From contig DAOWCP010000077.1 of the NCBI GenBank assembly GCA_030639495.1, forward strand, positions 1 to 12,099: a stretch of DNA of 12,099 nt, written 5' to 3'. Source of the DNA: JAGLTN01 sp023135255. Its GTDB lineage: Bacteria; Planctomycetota; Phycisphaerae; Sedimentisphaerales; Anaerobacaceae. Below, piece by piece: positions 1 through 7,006 of the stretch (position 1 is its first letter; each line of letters starts with the position of its first letter). The notes under the pieces are model-generated. The model was not told the DNA's origin and did not search any database. It worked only from the letters and a program-made list of their open reading frames with translations. The position numbers and the translations under genes are program-made.

Positions 1-959
1 AATTCAGCGATTATGACATCGAGAGTTTCCTGCGCCTTGTCGGGAGTTGTACCGGCGTAGCACATAATACCGGCAGCATCTTTCAGGCTGTGATACGTAG
101 CACCTATTGCATAACAGAGCCCCCTTTTTTCTCTTACTTCGGTGAACAATCTTGCGCTCATTCCACCTGAGAGAATCGAAACTGCAACCTGTGCGTTATA
201 AAAATCAGGTGAGTCTGATTTGACAGTTTTTGTCATCATGCCAATATGAACCTGTGCGCCTTCATTTGGAAAGTGTGTATATTCATTTTGTTTTTGCTGA
301 AGTTTTGCGTGCTCGGCAGCAGGGCGTTTATCTGTGTTGAAGAGGTTTTCCATCTGCCTGACCACTGCGTCGAAATCATATTTGCCCGCGATGGAAAAGA
401 TAGTATCGGAAAAATTGAAATTGTTACTGATTATCTGCCTGGTTTTTTTGGCAGTAAGTTTTTCGAGGTCTTCGATTTTGCCTGCTGTTGACCTTCCGAT
501 GGGGTCTGGGTAGAAACTTTCCCGCAATTTCAGCATTACGTTTTGCCTTGGGGCATCTTCGAGAGCCAGAACTGAATCGGCAGCAAGTTGCTTTGCTAAT
601 TCAAACTGGTCATCTTCGAGGTTTGGTTTTTGTATAATGTCTGCGTAAATCGGTAATGCTTTATCGAGGTTGCTTGCTTCGAGTACAGCTCCGAGGGACA
701 AGTGAGAGCTTCCAAGTGAAGCGGCGCGGTGCAAACCGAGGCCGTCAATTTCATCGGAAATCTGTCTGCTGTTTTTACCAGCTGCTCCACGGAATATCCA
801 GTCAGCTATGACGTTGCCAGCTCCGCAAAGACCGGCGGCAATAGTGGCAGAGCCGCAAGGGAGCGTAAAACCAAAAGCCACAGAAGCTACAGATTCCATG
901 GGTTCGCCGAGCAAAACCATTCCATTTTTCAGAATATGTTTATCGAGTTTACCGTCCAT
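1..959 (-). CDS. M16 (insulinase-like) peptidase homologue, zinc site degenerate, partial at C-terminus
   Basis: The frame opens with ATG at 959 and stays open to the window edge, giving 319 residues of a family that is usually about 410-430. An AAGGA Shine-Dalgarno lies about 9 bases upstream. The N-terminal half follows the M16B fold: the segment GAGNVIADWIFRGA (residues 46-59) aligns with the usual G-x-x-H-x-x-E-H-x-x-F-K-G-T signature. A second-domain block, SGGMSARLFTEVREKRGLCY, is also present and is strongly typical of M16. However the HxxEH zinc site reads N49-V-I-A52-D53, so both histidines and the catalytic glutamate are replaced. The third ligand region, near VLALEDAP, also seems to lack the usual EE pair. 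I infer a non-catalytic M16 subunit, of the type that pairs with an active partner (as in mitochondrial processing peptidase alpha or two-subunit bacterial M16B enzymes). An active partner could lie beyond the left edge. Family assignment is firm; the inactive role is inferred. Confidence 0.88.
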   Translation of the reverse strand, partial: MDGKLDKHILKNGMVLLGEPMESVASVAFGFTLPCGSATIAAGLCGAGNVIADWIFRGAAGKNSRQISDEIDGLGLHRAASLGSSHLSLGAVLEASNLDKALPIYADIIQKPNLEDDQFELAKQLAADSVLALEDAPRQNVMLKLRESFYPDPIGRSTAGKIEDLEKLTAKKTRQIISNNFNFSDTIFSIAGKYDFDAVVRQMENLFNTDKRPAAEHAKLQQKQNEYTHFPNEGAQVHIGMMTKTVKSDSPDFYNAQVAVSILSGGMSARLFTEVREKRGLCYAIGATYHSLKDAAGIMCYAGTTPDKAQETLDVIIAE

Positions 960-1012
960 CTCAGTTTTCCTTAAAAGCGATAAAAGCCGATTCTATTCAA
1001 AAAACGGCATAA

Positions 1013-1113
1013 TACCATTCATGGTAATAAATTTCCGCGAATAAATCCATAACTTCTTATCTTTGAGTTAGTTACCCGCGGATAAAGCGAAAAATTTAAT
1101 AGGGATTGGCATG
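1013..1113. repeat. Dispersed intergenic element, copy A (58-bp + 43-bp modules)
   Basis: The element starts with the palindrome TACCATTCATGGTA (1013-1026). It continues through TTTCCGCGAATAAATCC to GAGTTA at 1070, closing a 58-bp module, followed by a 43-bp module with the core TTACCCGCGGATAAAGCG (1072-1089) ending near GGGATTGG. The 58-bp module differs from the first module at 11067 by one base, and the 43-bp module nearly matches that at 11226. The reverse complement of the 43-bp module resembles the first half of the 58-bp module (TACCA.T, ATTAAATTT, CGC), so the element has imperfect inverted ends. It contains no coding frame. It sits between the divergent M16 and histidine kinase genes, 54 bases upstream of the M16 start. 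A REP/MITE-like element or a regulatory dyad are both possible. Confidence 0.85.
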
Positions 1114-1200
1114 ATATCAATTTTAGTATAGCCTGCACAGTGTAAATTTGGGGCATTGGGCACTATTTTTGATAATACTTCAGATTTCTTTTAGTTTATA

Positions 1201-1228
1201 TTGTGAGCCTTTTTTTTTTTGATATAAT
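1201..1228 (+). promoter_or_regulatory. Sigma-70-type promoter of the kinase/regulator operon, poly-T spacer
   Basis: TTGTGA (1201-1206) and a perfect TATAAT (1223-1228) are separated by 16 bases. Transcription would start near 1235, about 57 bases before the kinase start codon. The spacer contains an uninterrupted run of 11 T (1210-1220). A change in its length would alter promoter spacing, so expression could be switchable, though this is only inferred. Confidence 0.7.
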
Positions 1229-1291
1229 GAATATGGAGATGTAGTAAACAATTATTCAGTAAAAAGAAAGTTGAGAGAGGAGAAATCAGCT

Positions 1292-2524
1292 GTGGCTGAG
1301 GCAGGTGAATTTCACAGACAGCTTGAAAAGATAAAAAGTCTTGAAGCTGAGAATAAAAGGCTCAGGGGTGAGCTTGTTTTGGCGGAGAAGCTCCAGCAGC
1401 GGCTTAGCAGTGAGGAGTCACGTTATCACAGTCTGATCGATTGTTCAACTGATGTTGTCTGGCGTATTAACCTTGATGGTATATTTACCTTTGTCAGTAA
1501 AGCAGTAGAAGAGATGGGAGGGTACAGCCCGGAGGAGCTTACAGGGAAGTCTTTTTCTGTTTTTTTGGAGGAAAACAGTGCACAAAAAGTGTTTAAATCT
1601 CTGGAGAAACGTAACAAGGGAGTCCTGGAAAATAAGAGTTACTTTTTTGAATTGACGCATATGAGGAAAGATGGTAGTAAATTTCCTTGTGAAGTGCGGA
1701 CATATCCTGTCTTAAATAGTGCTGGTGATGTTATAGAAATACAGGGGTTCTCTCGTGATATTACTGATATCAAAGCGGCAGAGGAAAGGCTTGATCTTTA
1801 CCGTGAGCAGGTAAGCCATACCAAAAGGTTGGCTATGCTCGTTACGATCAGCGCGACAGTTGCTCATGAACTTAATCAGCCTTTGACTGTGATTAGATTG
1901 CTGTTGCAGGATTGTCTTTTGGAACTTTCAAAAGTAGGTAACTGCGAGAAGGTTATTGAGGATATAAATGACAGTTTGATAGAAGTACAAAAGGAAAGTA
2001 TGGTTATCCAGCGATTCCGTGATGTTTCTAAGCCTTCTTACGATATAGCCAAAGAATATCAAGGCGATAGCGGCAGGATACTTGATAAGATCGTGGGTTT
2101 AATGTCCAAAACTGCGAGACGATCCAATATGCAGTTGATAATCAGCTCTAATATGAAAGAAGTTCTTTCTTGTTTAGATAAGTCATGTGATATTGAGCAA
2201 GTGTTCTTTATCCTGATAGAAAATGCGATCCAGGCTGCGGGTGGTCAGAAGAACAGGCAATTGAAAATCAATGGTTATATCGAGGATGATATGATTATAT
2301 TGACATTTACCGATGATTGCGGAGGGATAGAACAATCGTATATTGACAAAGTTTTCGAACCATTTTTTACAACGAAGTCTGATGGGACTGGTTTGGGACT
2401 TTGTATAGTTAAAAGAATACTTGAGGTTGTTGGCGGTAAGATATCAGTTGAGAGTAGACCAGGGGATGGGACTACATTTTTTGTAAAGATGCCGATAAAT
2501 GCCTATAATGTAGGAGGCGCGTAA
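1292..2524 (+). CDS. Soluble PAS-domain sensor histidine kinase
   Basis: I chose the GTG at 1292 because a strong GAGAGAGGAG Shine-Dalgarno (1273-1282) sits 9 bases before it. An in-frame TTG at 1271 would add seven residues but has only a weak site. The 410-residue product has a short N-terminal coiled coil (about residues 6-42), a PAS domain (about 44-165) ending in the usual GFSRDITDIK linker, a HisKA dimerisation domain and a HATPase domain. H192 in AHELNQPL is the phosphorylated histidine. The N box (IENAIQAA, N311), DDCGGI, FEPFFTTK and GTGLGL ATP-lid motifs are intact. There is no membrane segment or signal peptide, so it should sense a cytoplasmic signal. No haem-ligand histidine of the FixL type is evident in the PAS domain, so the ligand is unknown. 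The stop overlaps the next gene's start by one base (TAATG), which points to coupled translation with its cognate regulator. Confidence 0.93.
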   Translation: MAEAGEFHRQLEKIKSLEAENKRLRGELVLAEKLQQRLSSEESRYHSLIDCSTDVVWRINLDGIFTFVSKAVEEMGGYSPEELTGKSFSVFLEENSAQKVFKSLEKRNKGVLENKSYFFELTHMRKDGSKFPCEVRTYPVLNSAGDVIEIQGFSRDITDIKAAEERLDLYREQVSHTKRLAMLVTISATVAHELNQPLTVIRLLLQDCLLELSKVGNCEKVIEDINDSLIEVQKESMVIQRFRDVSKPSYDIAKEYQGDSGRILDKIVGLMSKTARRSNMQLIISSNMKEVLSCLDKSCDIEQVFFILIENAIQAAGGQKNRQLKINGYIEDDMIILTFTDDCGGIEQSYIDKVFEPFFTTKSDGTGLGLCIVKRILEVVGGKISVESRPGDGTTFFVKMPINAYNVGGA

Positions 2525-3105
2525 TGGTAAATCAGAAGAAACGAATATTTTTTGTTGACGATGAACCCCAGATTCGGAAAATTGTCCAGCGGACGATTGA
2601 ACGACACGGGTATGATGTGATATGTTTTGAAGACGGTATGAGTTGTCTTGATGAGTTGTCAGTAGGTGATTGTGATCTTTTAATTACAGATGTCAACATG
2701 CCGGGGCTTGACGGCATTGAGCTTCTTGAGAAAGTAAAAAAGATTAGACCTTTGCTTGATGTTTTGATCGTTACCGGTTACGGAGATATTCCTATGGCAG
2801 TGCGGGCGGTTAAAAATGGAGCTTATGATTTTATCGAAAAGCCTCTTGACCGTGGCCGATTGATCCCTGTGATACAGAATATATTTAGCAATGATGGAGG
2901 CAGTGAGCTTAGGGGTAAAAAGTTAACCAGGATGGAGAAAAAAGTGTTGAAATTTATTGTAAGCGGTAAAAGCAATAAAGAAATCGCAGATGTTCTCCAT
3001 CGTTCGGTACGTACTATCGAGGACCATCGCAATCATATAATGCACAAGTTTGACGCTAAAAATGCGGTTGAGCTTGTAAAAACAGCAATGAATCTTGAAT
3101 TATAG
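2524..3105 (+). CDS. FixJ-type response regulator (receiver + LuxR helix-turn-helix)
   Basis: The 193-residue protein has an N-terminal receiver domain with acidic pair D12/D13, phosphoacceptor D56 in LLITDVNMP, switch residue T84 and the conserved lysine K106 in EKPLD. A short linker leads to a LuxR/GerE DNA-binding domain (about residues 134-190), with the NKEIADVLHRSVRTIEDHR core typical of the FixJ branch. The gene should therefore act as a transcription factor activated by phosphorylation from the kinase just upstream. The start is supported by AGGAGG at 2512-2517, six bases before ATG and lying inside the kinase gene. Domain order and size match FixJ/NarL relatives; the target genes cannot be read from this window. 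Downstream, ATTTTCAA and TTGAAAAT (3116-3138) form an AT-only inverted repeat with no following T run, so no convincing terminator is seen. Confidence 0.93.
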   Translation: MVNQKKRIFFVDDEPQIRKIVQRTIERHGYDVICFEDGMSCLDELSVGDCDLLITDVNMPGLDGIELLEKVKKIRPLLDVLIVTGYGDIPMAVRAVKNGAYDFIEKPLDRGRLIPVIQNIFSNDGGSELRGKKLTRMEKKVLKFIVSGKSNKEIADVLHRSVRTIEDHRNHIMHKFDAKNAVELVKTAMNLEL

Positions 3106-3154
3106 CAGTTTTTAAATTTTCAAATTTTTATTGAAAATCCAGTAATAACCACAG

Positions 3155-3183
3155 TTTATAAAAAACACAGAATTTAGTACAAT
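3155..3183 (+). promoter_or_regulatory. Possible promoter of a small RNA
   Basis: TTTATA (3155-3160) and TACAAT (3178-3183) are 17 bases apart. A sharp change from AT-rich to GC-rich sequence begins right after the -10 box, where a transcript would start (about 3190). Matches to the consensus are moderate. Confidence 0.35.
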
Positions 3184-3189
3184 CGCTGG

Positions 3190-3288
3190 CGCGGTCGAGA
3201 TAGGTTGTTCGGCAGCACATTGGAGTTTACCAGGCTGACACGCGAGCTAAGGAGGCAGAGTGTCAGCAATGGTGGGGAGGTTTTTTTT
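3190..3288 (+). ncRNA. Candidate structured small RNA, unidentified
   Basis: This GC-richer island between convergent operons can fold around a perfect 8-bp stem, GCTGACAC (3234-3241) with GTGTCAGC (3260-3267), closing an 18-base purine-rich loop. CATT (3218-3221) and AATG (3268-3271) can extend the stem across a one-sided bulge that includes GTTTACCAGG. The segment ends in GGGGAGG and eight T (3281-3288), followed by TCCCC, which can pair with GGGGA. A plausible promoter lies just upstream. The GTTTACCAGG word recalls bacterial SRP RNA, but the invariant GGAA tetraloop and AGCAG bulge are absent. It matches no RNA family I know. It could also be only the 3' region of a neighbouring transcript. 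Confidence 0.33.
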
Positions 3289-3301
3289 ATCCCCAATTGT
3301 C

Positions 3302-3330
3302 ATACTAACAGTTTTGTCATCTGTTAGTAT
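3302..3330. other. Perfect 10-bp inverted repeat just after smc
   Basis: ATACTAACAG (3302-3311) and CTGTTAGTAT (3321-3330) are exact reverse complements around a 9-base loop, starting two bases past the smc stop codon. Neither strand has a T run directly after the stem. It is therefore more likely a transcript-end stabilising hairpin than a classical intrinsic terminator. Confidence 0.6.
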
Positions 3331-3332
3331 AT

Positions 3333-6300
3333 CTAAGCTACAGCGGCGTTATCTTCGTCGGCATCGTAATCTTCAAACTTGACGCTGATCTTTTTGCTTA
3401 CGCCTCTGGTCTGCATTGTTACGCCGAAAAGTTCGTCAGCGATGCTCATCGTACGTTTTGAGTGGGTGATTATTATAAACTGTGAGTCTTTCTGGAACTC
3501 CTGTATTATCCTGTTGAAACGTTCATTATTGGTTTCATCAAGAGCGGCATCAACTTCGTCGAGCAGGCAGAACGGCGATGGTTTTGCTTTGAATACGGAG
3601 AACAAAAGCGCAATCGCAGTCATAGTTTTTTCACCACCGCTGAGCAGGGAAATGCTTCTTGTTTCTTTTCCGGGAGGTTTGGCCATGATCTCAATGCCGC
3701 TTTCGAGAATGTCCTCAGCATCTTCGAGCAGGATGTCAGCTTTACCTCCGCCGAAGAGTTTACGGAAAATCTGCTGGAAGTGCTCTCTTATCAGTTCGAA
3801 TGTTTCTCTGAATTTTTCGCGACTTTGTTTGTTTAGACGATTTATCAACTGCTGGAGCTGGTTTTTAGAATTATTAAGATCCTCGACCTGACTTGAAAGG
3901 AATTCATTTCTTTTTTCAAGTTCCTCCTGCTGTTCGATGGCATCGAGATTAACATTGCCAAGCCTTTCGATTTTGCCTTTAAGGTCGGCAATTTCTTCTT
4001 TGACAACTTGCCAGTCAACTTCCTGATCTTCGTAGTTTTCATACGATTGGTTAAGGTCGAGATTTAATTCTTCCCGGACTCTTTCAACAAGTCCTTGTTC
4101 TTTGACTTCAAGCTGACTAAGTTCAATTCTCAGTTCATTTATCTGCTGGTCTATTTCGTGTTCTTCTGAGCGTTTTTCGCGTATGAGCTGTTCTAACTGC
4201 TTTTGTTTTTCGATAAGTTCGTTTACCTTCTCACGCAGCAGTCTGCTTTGATTTTGTTTTTCTTCTTTTTCTACGAACAGTTCAGAGATTTCGGATTCAC
4301 AAGTTAGGATGTCTCTTTGTGCCTGCAGTGCCTGTGAGCCGCAGTTTTGTGAGTCATTTTTAGCAGCCTGCATCAGGGAGCTGTTCTCTTTGACCTGATT
4401 TTCAATGCTTGCGATGGTCTGCTTCATCGCTTTGTTTTGCTCTGATATCTGCCCCAGGGATACTTTAATGTCGGTCAGACAGCCTGCAAGGGCTTGCTGC
4501 TGCATTTTACGATCGGCGAGGAGAGTTTCGAGCTCTTCGATTCGTGCAGTTCTTTCAGCGTTTACCGTTTCGAGCTCTTCAAGTTTCTGCTTTGAGTTAT
4601 ATTCTTTTTGTACCGACTGGTCGATCTGTTCAGCCAATTGGTCGATCTCACCAGTGATGAGAGGCTGTTCTCTTTTGATTCGGTCTATGTTTTCCTGGAG
4701 AGGATTCAGTTTTGCGTTTATTTGCGTTTTTTCAGTGTTGGCTTCATAAATTGCGGTTCTTAGCTCTTTGCGAAGCTTAGCAAGGTGTTGGCTTGTCTGC
4801 TGGTTTTGAGTTATCTGATTTTGTGTGGCAGACAGCTGTTTTGTAATATTGCTGAGAGCCTCATTAAGCTGATTGAGACGACTTTTTCTCGAAATCAGCC
4901 CGGTGGTTTTAGCGACAGGGCCAAGTTTTACCGAGCCGTCGCTGGTTAGCAGTTCACCATTTTGTGTTACAAATCTATATTCGCTGCTGAGTTGAGGCAT
5001 CAGCTCTATAGCGGATTCGATTGAATCGACCAGCAGTGTTTTGCCGAGCAGATTCCAGACTAATGTGGCGTATTGGCTGTCATATTTGACTAATTCAGCG
5101 ACTCGGCCTTTGACAGATGGGAACTTTGATAAATCTGTCGAGTCAACGAATGGGGTGATCTTATCGGTGCAGATGAAGTTTACCCTGCCGTCGAGTTTGT
5201 CCAGCGTTTCTTTATCGGCAAACAGGGCAGAGGAATTGTTGACTATCAGCGAGTCAGTTTTGCCTTCGAGTGCTGCTTCTATGACGCCAGCGTATTCGAC
5301 GTCAGCTGTGATTGCCTCTGCTACCATTGCCTGGACATATTCGTATTTGCCGTTTTGGCTGGATTTTTGCCTGAGGATATTTTTAACCGCATTGTTTATG
5401 CCTTCGTGCCTTGTTTCCATATCTGTTAAGATAGTCATTTCACTGCTTAGGGCACTTCTGGCTTCTTTGTTGTTGAGAAGCTGATTTTTGTCCTGTTCGA
5501 TCTGTTGTTCGATTTCTTCTGCTCTTTTGCGCTTGGCATCAAGGCTTTGCCCAAGGTCATCGAGGACTTTATCAACATCAATGAGCCTGACCTGGTTTTG
5601 CGATTTTTGTGCTAATAATTGCTGAAGCTGCTGTTGAACGGTGTCAGCTCTGCCGGTGAGTCTGTCTTTCTGGCTGCTAAGGTTGTCGCGGTAAACATTT
5701 ATACTTTGCAGCTCGTTGTGCAGCTGAGCGGTTCTTCTTACTGCGTCGATGATGCCGGATTTTTCATCTTCGAGGTCAGCTTCGAGAGAGGCGCATTCGG
5801 CATTTATTACTTCTATATCTTTTTGCAGCTTTTCGACCTGGTTGGTCTTTTCCTGCAACGCTGTATTGCTGTTTTGAAGTTCATCATTATAATAGTCGAG
5901 GTCTTCGGTGAAGTTTTGTTTCTGCTGTTGCAGCGTTTCGATTCTTTCAGATGAGCCGTCTTTTCTTTCGGTTAATTCGCTGATACGATCTTTTAGGAAC
6001 TCTATTCTCTGGAGTTTCTGTTCGATCTTGCTCTGGACAGATACAAATGCATTGTCACTTTGATTTAGTTTTGTTTCGGTTTCAATTATCTCTGCGCCTA
6101 ATGAGCTGATGAGTGAATCGTTTTGTGCGACCTGTGCCGCAACAGCTGCGAAATTTTGCTGCATTTTTTCAAGAGTTTGATTTTTCTTTTTCGTCAGGAT
6201 GTTTATTTTATGGTATTCGACGAGGGAATAATTTACCTGGAGTTCTTTAAGTTTTTCGGTGTATGCAAGATAGTTTCTTGCCTTACCGGCCTGGAGTTTT

Positions 6301-6914
6301 ATGCTTCGCAGTTGTTTCTGGACTTCAGCCAGTACGTCTGCGAGTCTGAGCAGGTTTTGCTCGGTGCGGTCGAGTTTTCTCAAGGCTTCTTTTTTATGAG
6401 CTTTGTATTTGCTGATACCGGCGGCTTCTTCGAAGATCGCTCTTCTATCTGTTTTTGAGGCAGTCAAAAGCCTTTCAACCTGTCCCTGTTCGATGATAGA
6501 GTAGGCTTTTACACCTATGCCGGTATCCATGAGTAGTTCACGGATGTCTTTGAGTCGACAGATTTTGTTGTTTAACCTGTATTCGCTGTCGCCGCTTTTG
6601 AATATTTTTCTGGTAATTTTCAACTGGTCTCCCTCGACGGCTAATTTTCCGCTGGTGCCGGAGAGAAGCAGGCTGACTTCTGCTGATGGGGATGGTTTTC
6701 TGCTTATAGAACCGCTGAAGATGACATCCGCCATCTGTCCGCTTCTGAGGCTTTTAACGCTTTGTTCGCCGAGTACCCATTTAATAGCGTCAACAACGTT
6801 ACTTTTTCCGCATCCATTTGGCCCTACGATGGTAGTTACGGGACAGTCGAAGCTAAATTCAGTTTTGTCTGCAAAGCTTTTGAATCCGTTCAGAATAATC
6901 TTTTGAAGTCTCAT
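3333..6914 (-). CDS. smc: Chromosome partition/condensation protein SMC
   Basis: The gene encodes a 1193-residue SMC ATPase, normal for bacterial SMC. The N-terminal head carries Walker A GPNGCGKSN (residues 31-39). It is followed by a long coiled coil rich in Glu, Gln, Leu and Lys, a hinge domain (about 520-675), a returning coiled coil, and the C-terminal head with the ABC signature LLSGGEKTMTA (about 1090) and Walker B FCLLDEVDAALD (about 1112-1124). SMC dimers join at the hinge, bind ATP between heads and organise and segregate the chromosome with ScpA and ScpB, neither of which is in this window. The ATG is preceded by AGGAAC six bases upstream. The only near neighbour in the same direction is the FlgI-like gene, 92 bases upstream, so read-through is possible. 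The gap holds a small GTAGT/ACTAC dyad (6977-6990). The long frames on the opposite strand are by-products of the repetitive coiled-coil coding. Confidence 0.98.
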   Translation of the reverse strand: MRLQKIILNGFKSFADKTEFSFDCPVTTIVGPNGCGKSNVVDAIKWVLGEQSVKSLRSGQMADVIFSGSISRKPSPSAEVSLLLSGTSGKLAVEGDQLKITRKIFKSGDSEYRLNNKICRLKDIRELLMDTGIGVKAYSIIEQGQVERLLTASKTDRRAIFEEAAGISKYKAHKKEALRKLDRTEQNLLRLADVLAEVQKQLRSIKLQAGKARNYLAYTEKLKELQVNYSLVEYHKINILTKKKNQTLEKMQQNFAAVAAQVAQNDSLISSLGAEIIETETKLNQSDNAFVSVQSKIEQKLQRIEFLKDRISELTERKDGSSERIETLQQQKQNFTEDLDYYNDELQNSNTALQEKTNQVEKLQKDIEVINAECASLEADLEDEKSGIIDAVRRTAQLHNELQSINVYRDNLSSQKDRLTGRADTVQQQLQQLLAQKSQNQVRLIDVDKVLDDLGQSLDAKRKRAEEIEQQIEQDKNQLLNNKEARSALSSEMTILTDMETRHEGINNAVKNILRQKSSQNGKYEYVQAMVAEAITADVEYAGVIEAALEGKTDSLIVNNSSALFADKETLDKLDGRVNFICTDKITPFVDSTDLSKFPSVKGRVAELVKYDSQYATLVWNLLGKTLLVDSIESAIELMPQLSSEYRFVTQNGELLTSDGSVKLGPVAKTTGLISRKSRLNQLNEALSNITKQLSATQNQITQNQQTSQHLAKLRKELRTAIYEANTEKTQINAKLNPLQENIDRIKREQPLITGEIDQLAEQIDQSVQKEYNSKQKLEELETVNAERTARIEELETLLADRKMQQQALAGCLTDIKVSLGQISEQNKAMKQTIASIENQVKENSSLMQAAKNDSQNCGSQALQAQRDILTCESEISELFVEKEEKQNQSRLLREKVNELIEKQKQLEQLIREKRSEEHEIDQQINELRIELSQLEVKEQGLVERVREELNLDLNQSYENYEDQEVDWQVVKEEIADLKGKIERLGNVNLDAIEQQEELEKRNEFLSSQVEDLNNSKNQLQQLINRLNKQSREKFRETFELIREHFQQIFRKLFGGGKADILLEDAEDILESGIEIMAKPPGKETRSISLLSGGEKTMTAIALLFSVFKAKPSPFCLLDEVDAALDETNNERFNRIIQEFQKDSQFIIITHSKRTMSIADELFGVTMQTRGVSKKISVKFEDYDADEDNAAVA

Positions 6915-7006
6915 ATTTGTTCCTGTTGTGTCAGCTCCAGAAAAACGATTAATAATAATTTTGTCTCAATTCAGGGGTAGTATACACTACTATTATCGGT
7001 CTTTCC

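Noticed and set aside
3190..3288. SRP (4.5S) RNA gene, suggested by GTTTACCAGG
   Set aside because: The GGAA tetraloop and AGCAG internal loop, invariant in bacterial SRP RNA, are absent, and the 8-bp stem folds differently.
3281..3330. Classical bidirectional terminator between the regulator and smc
   Set aside because: The perfect stem at 3302-3330 has no T run on either strand, and the T8 at 3281-3288 is not directly preceded by a strong stem.
3379..6980. Several 110-170-codon frames opposite smc
   Set aside because: They lie antisense to intact SMC coding sequence, are rich in Ser/Leu/Phe as expected from the complement of coiled-coil codons, and show no domains.
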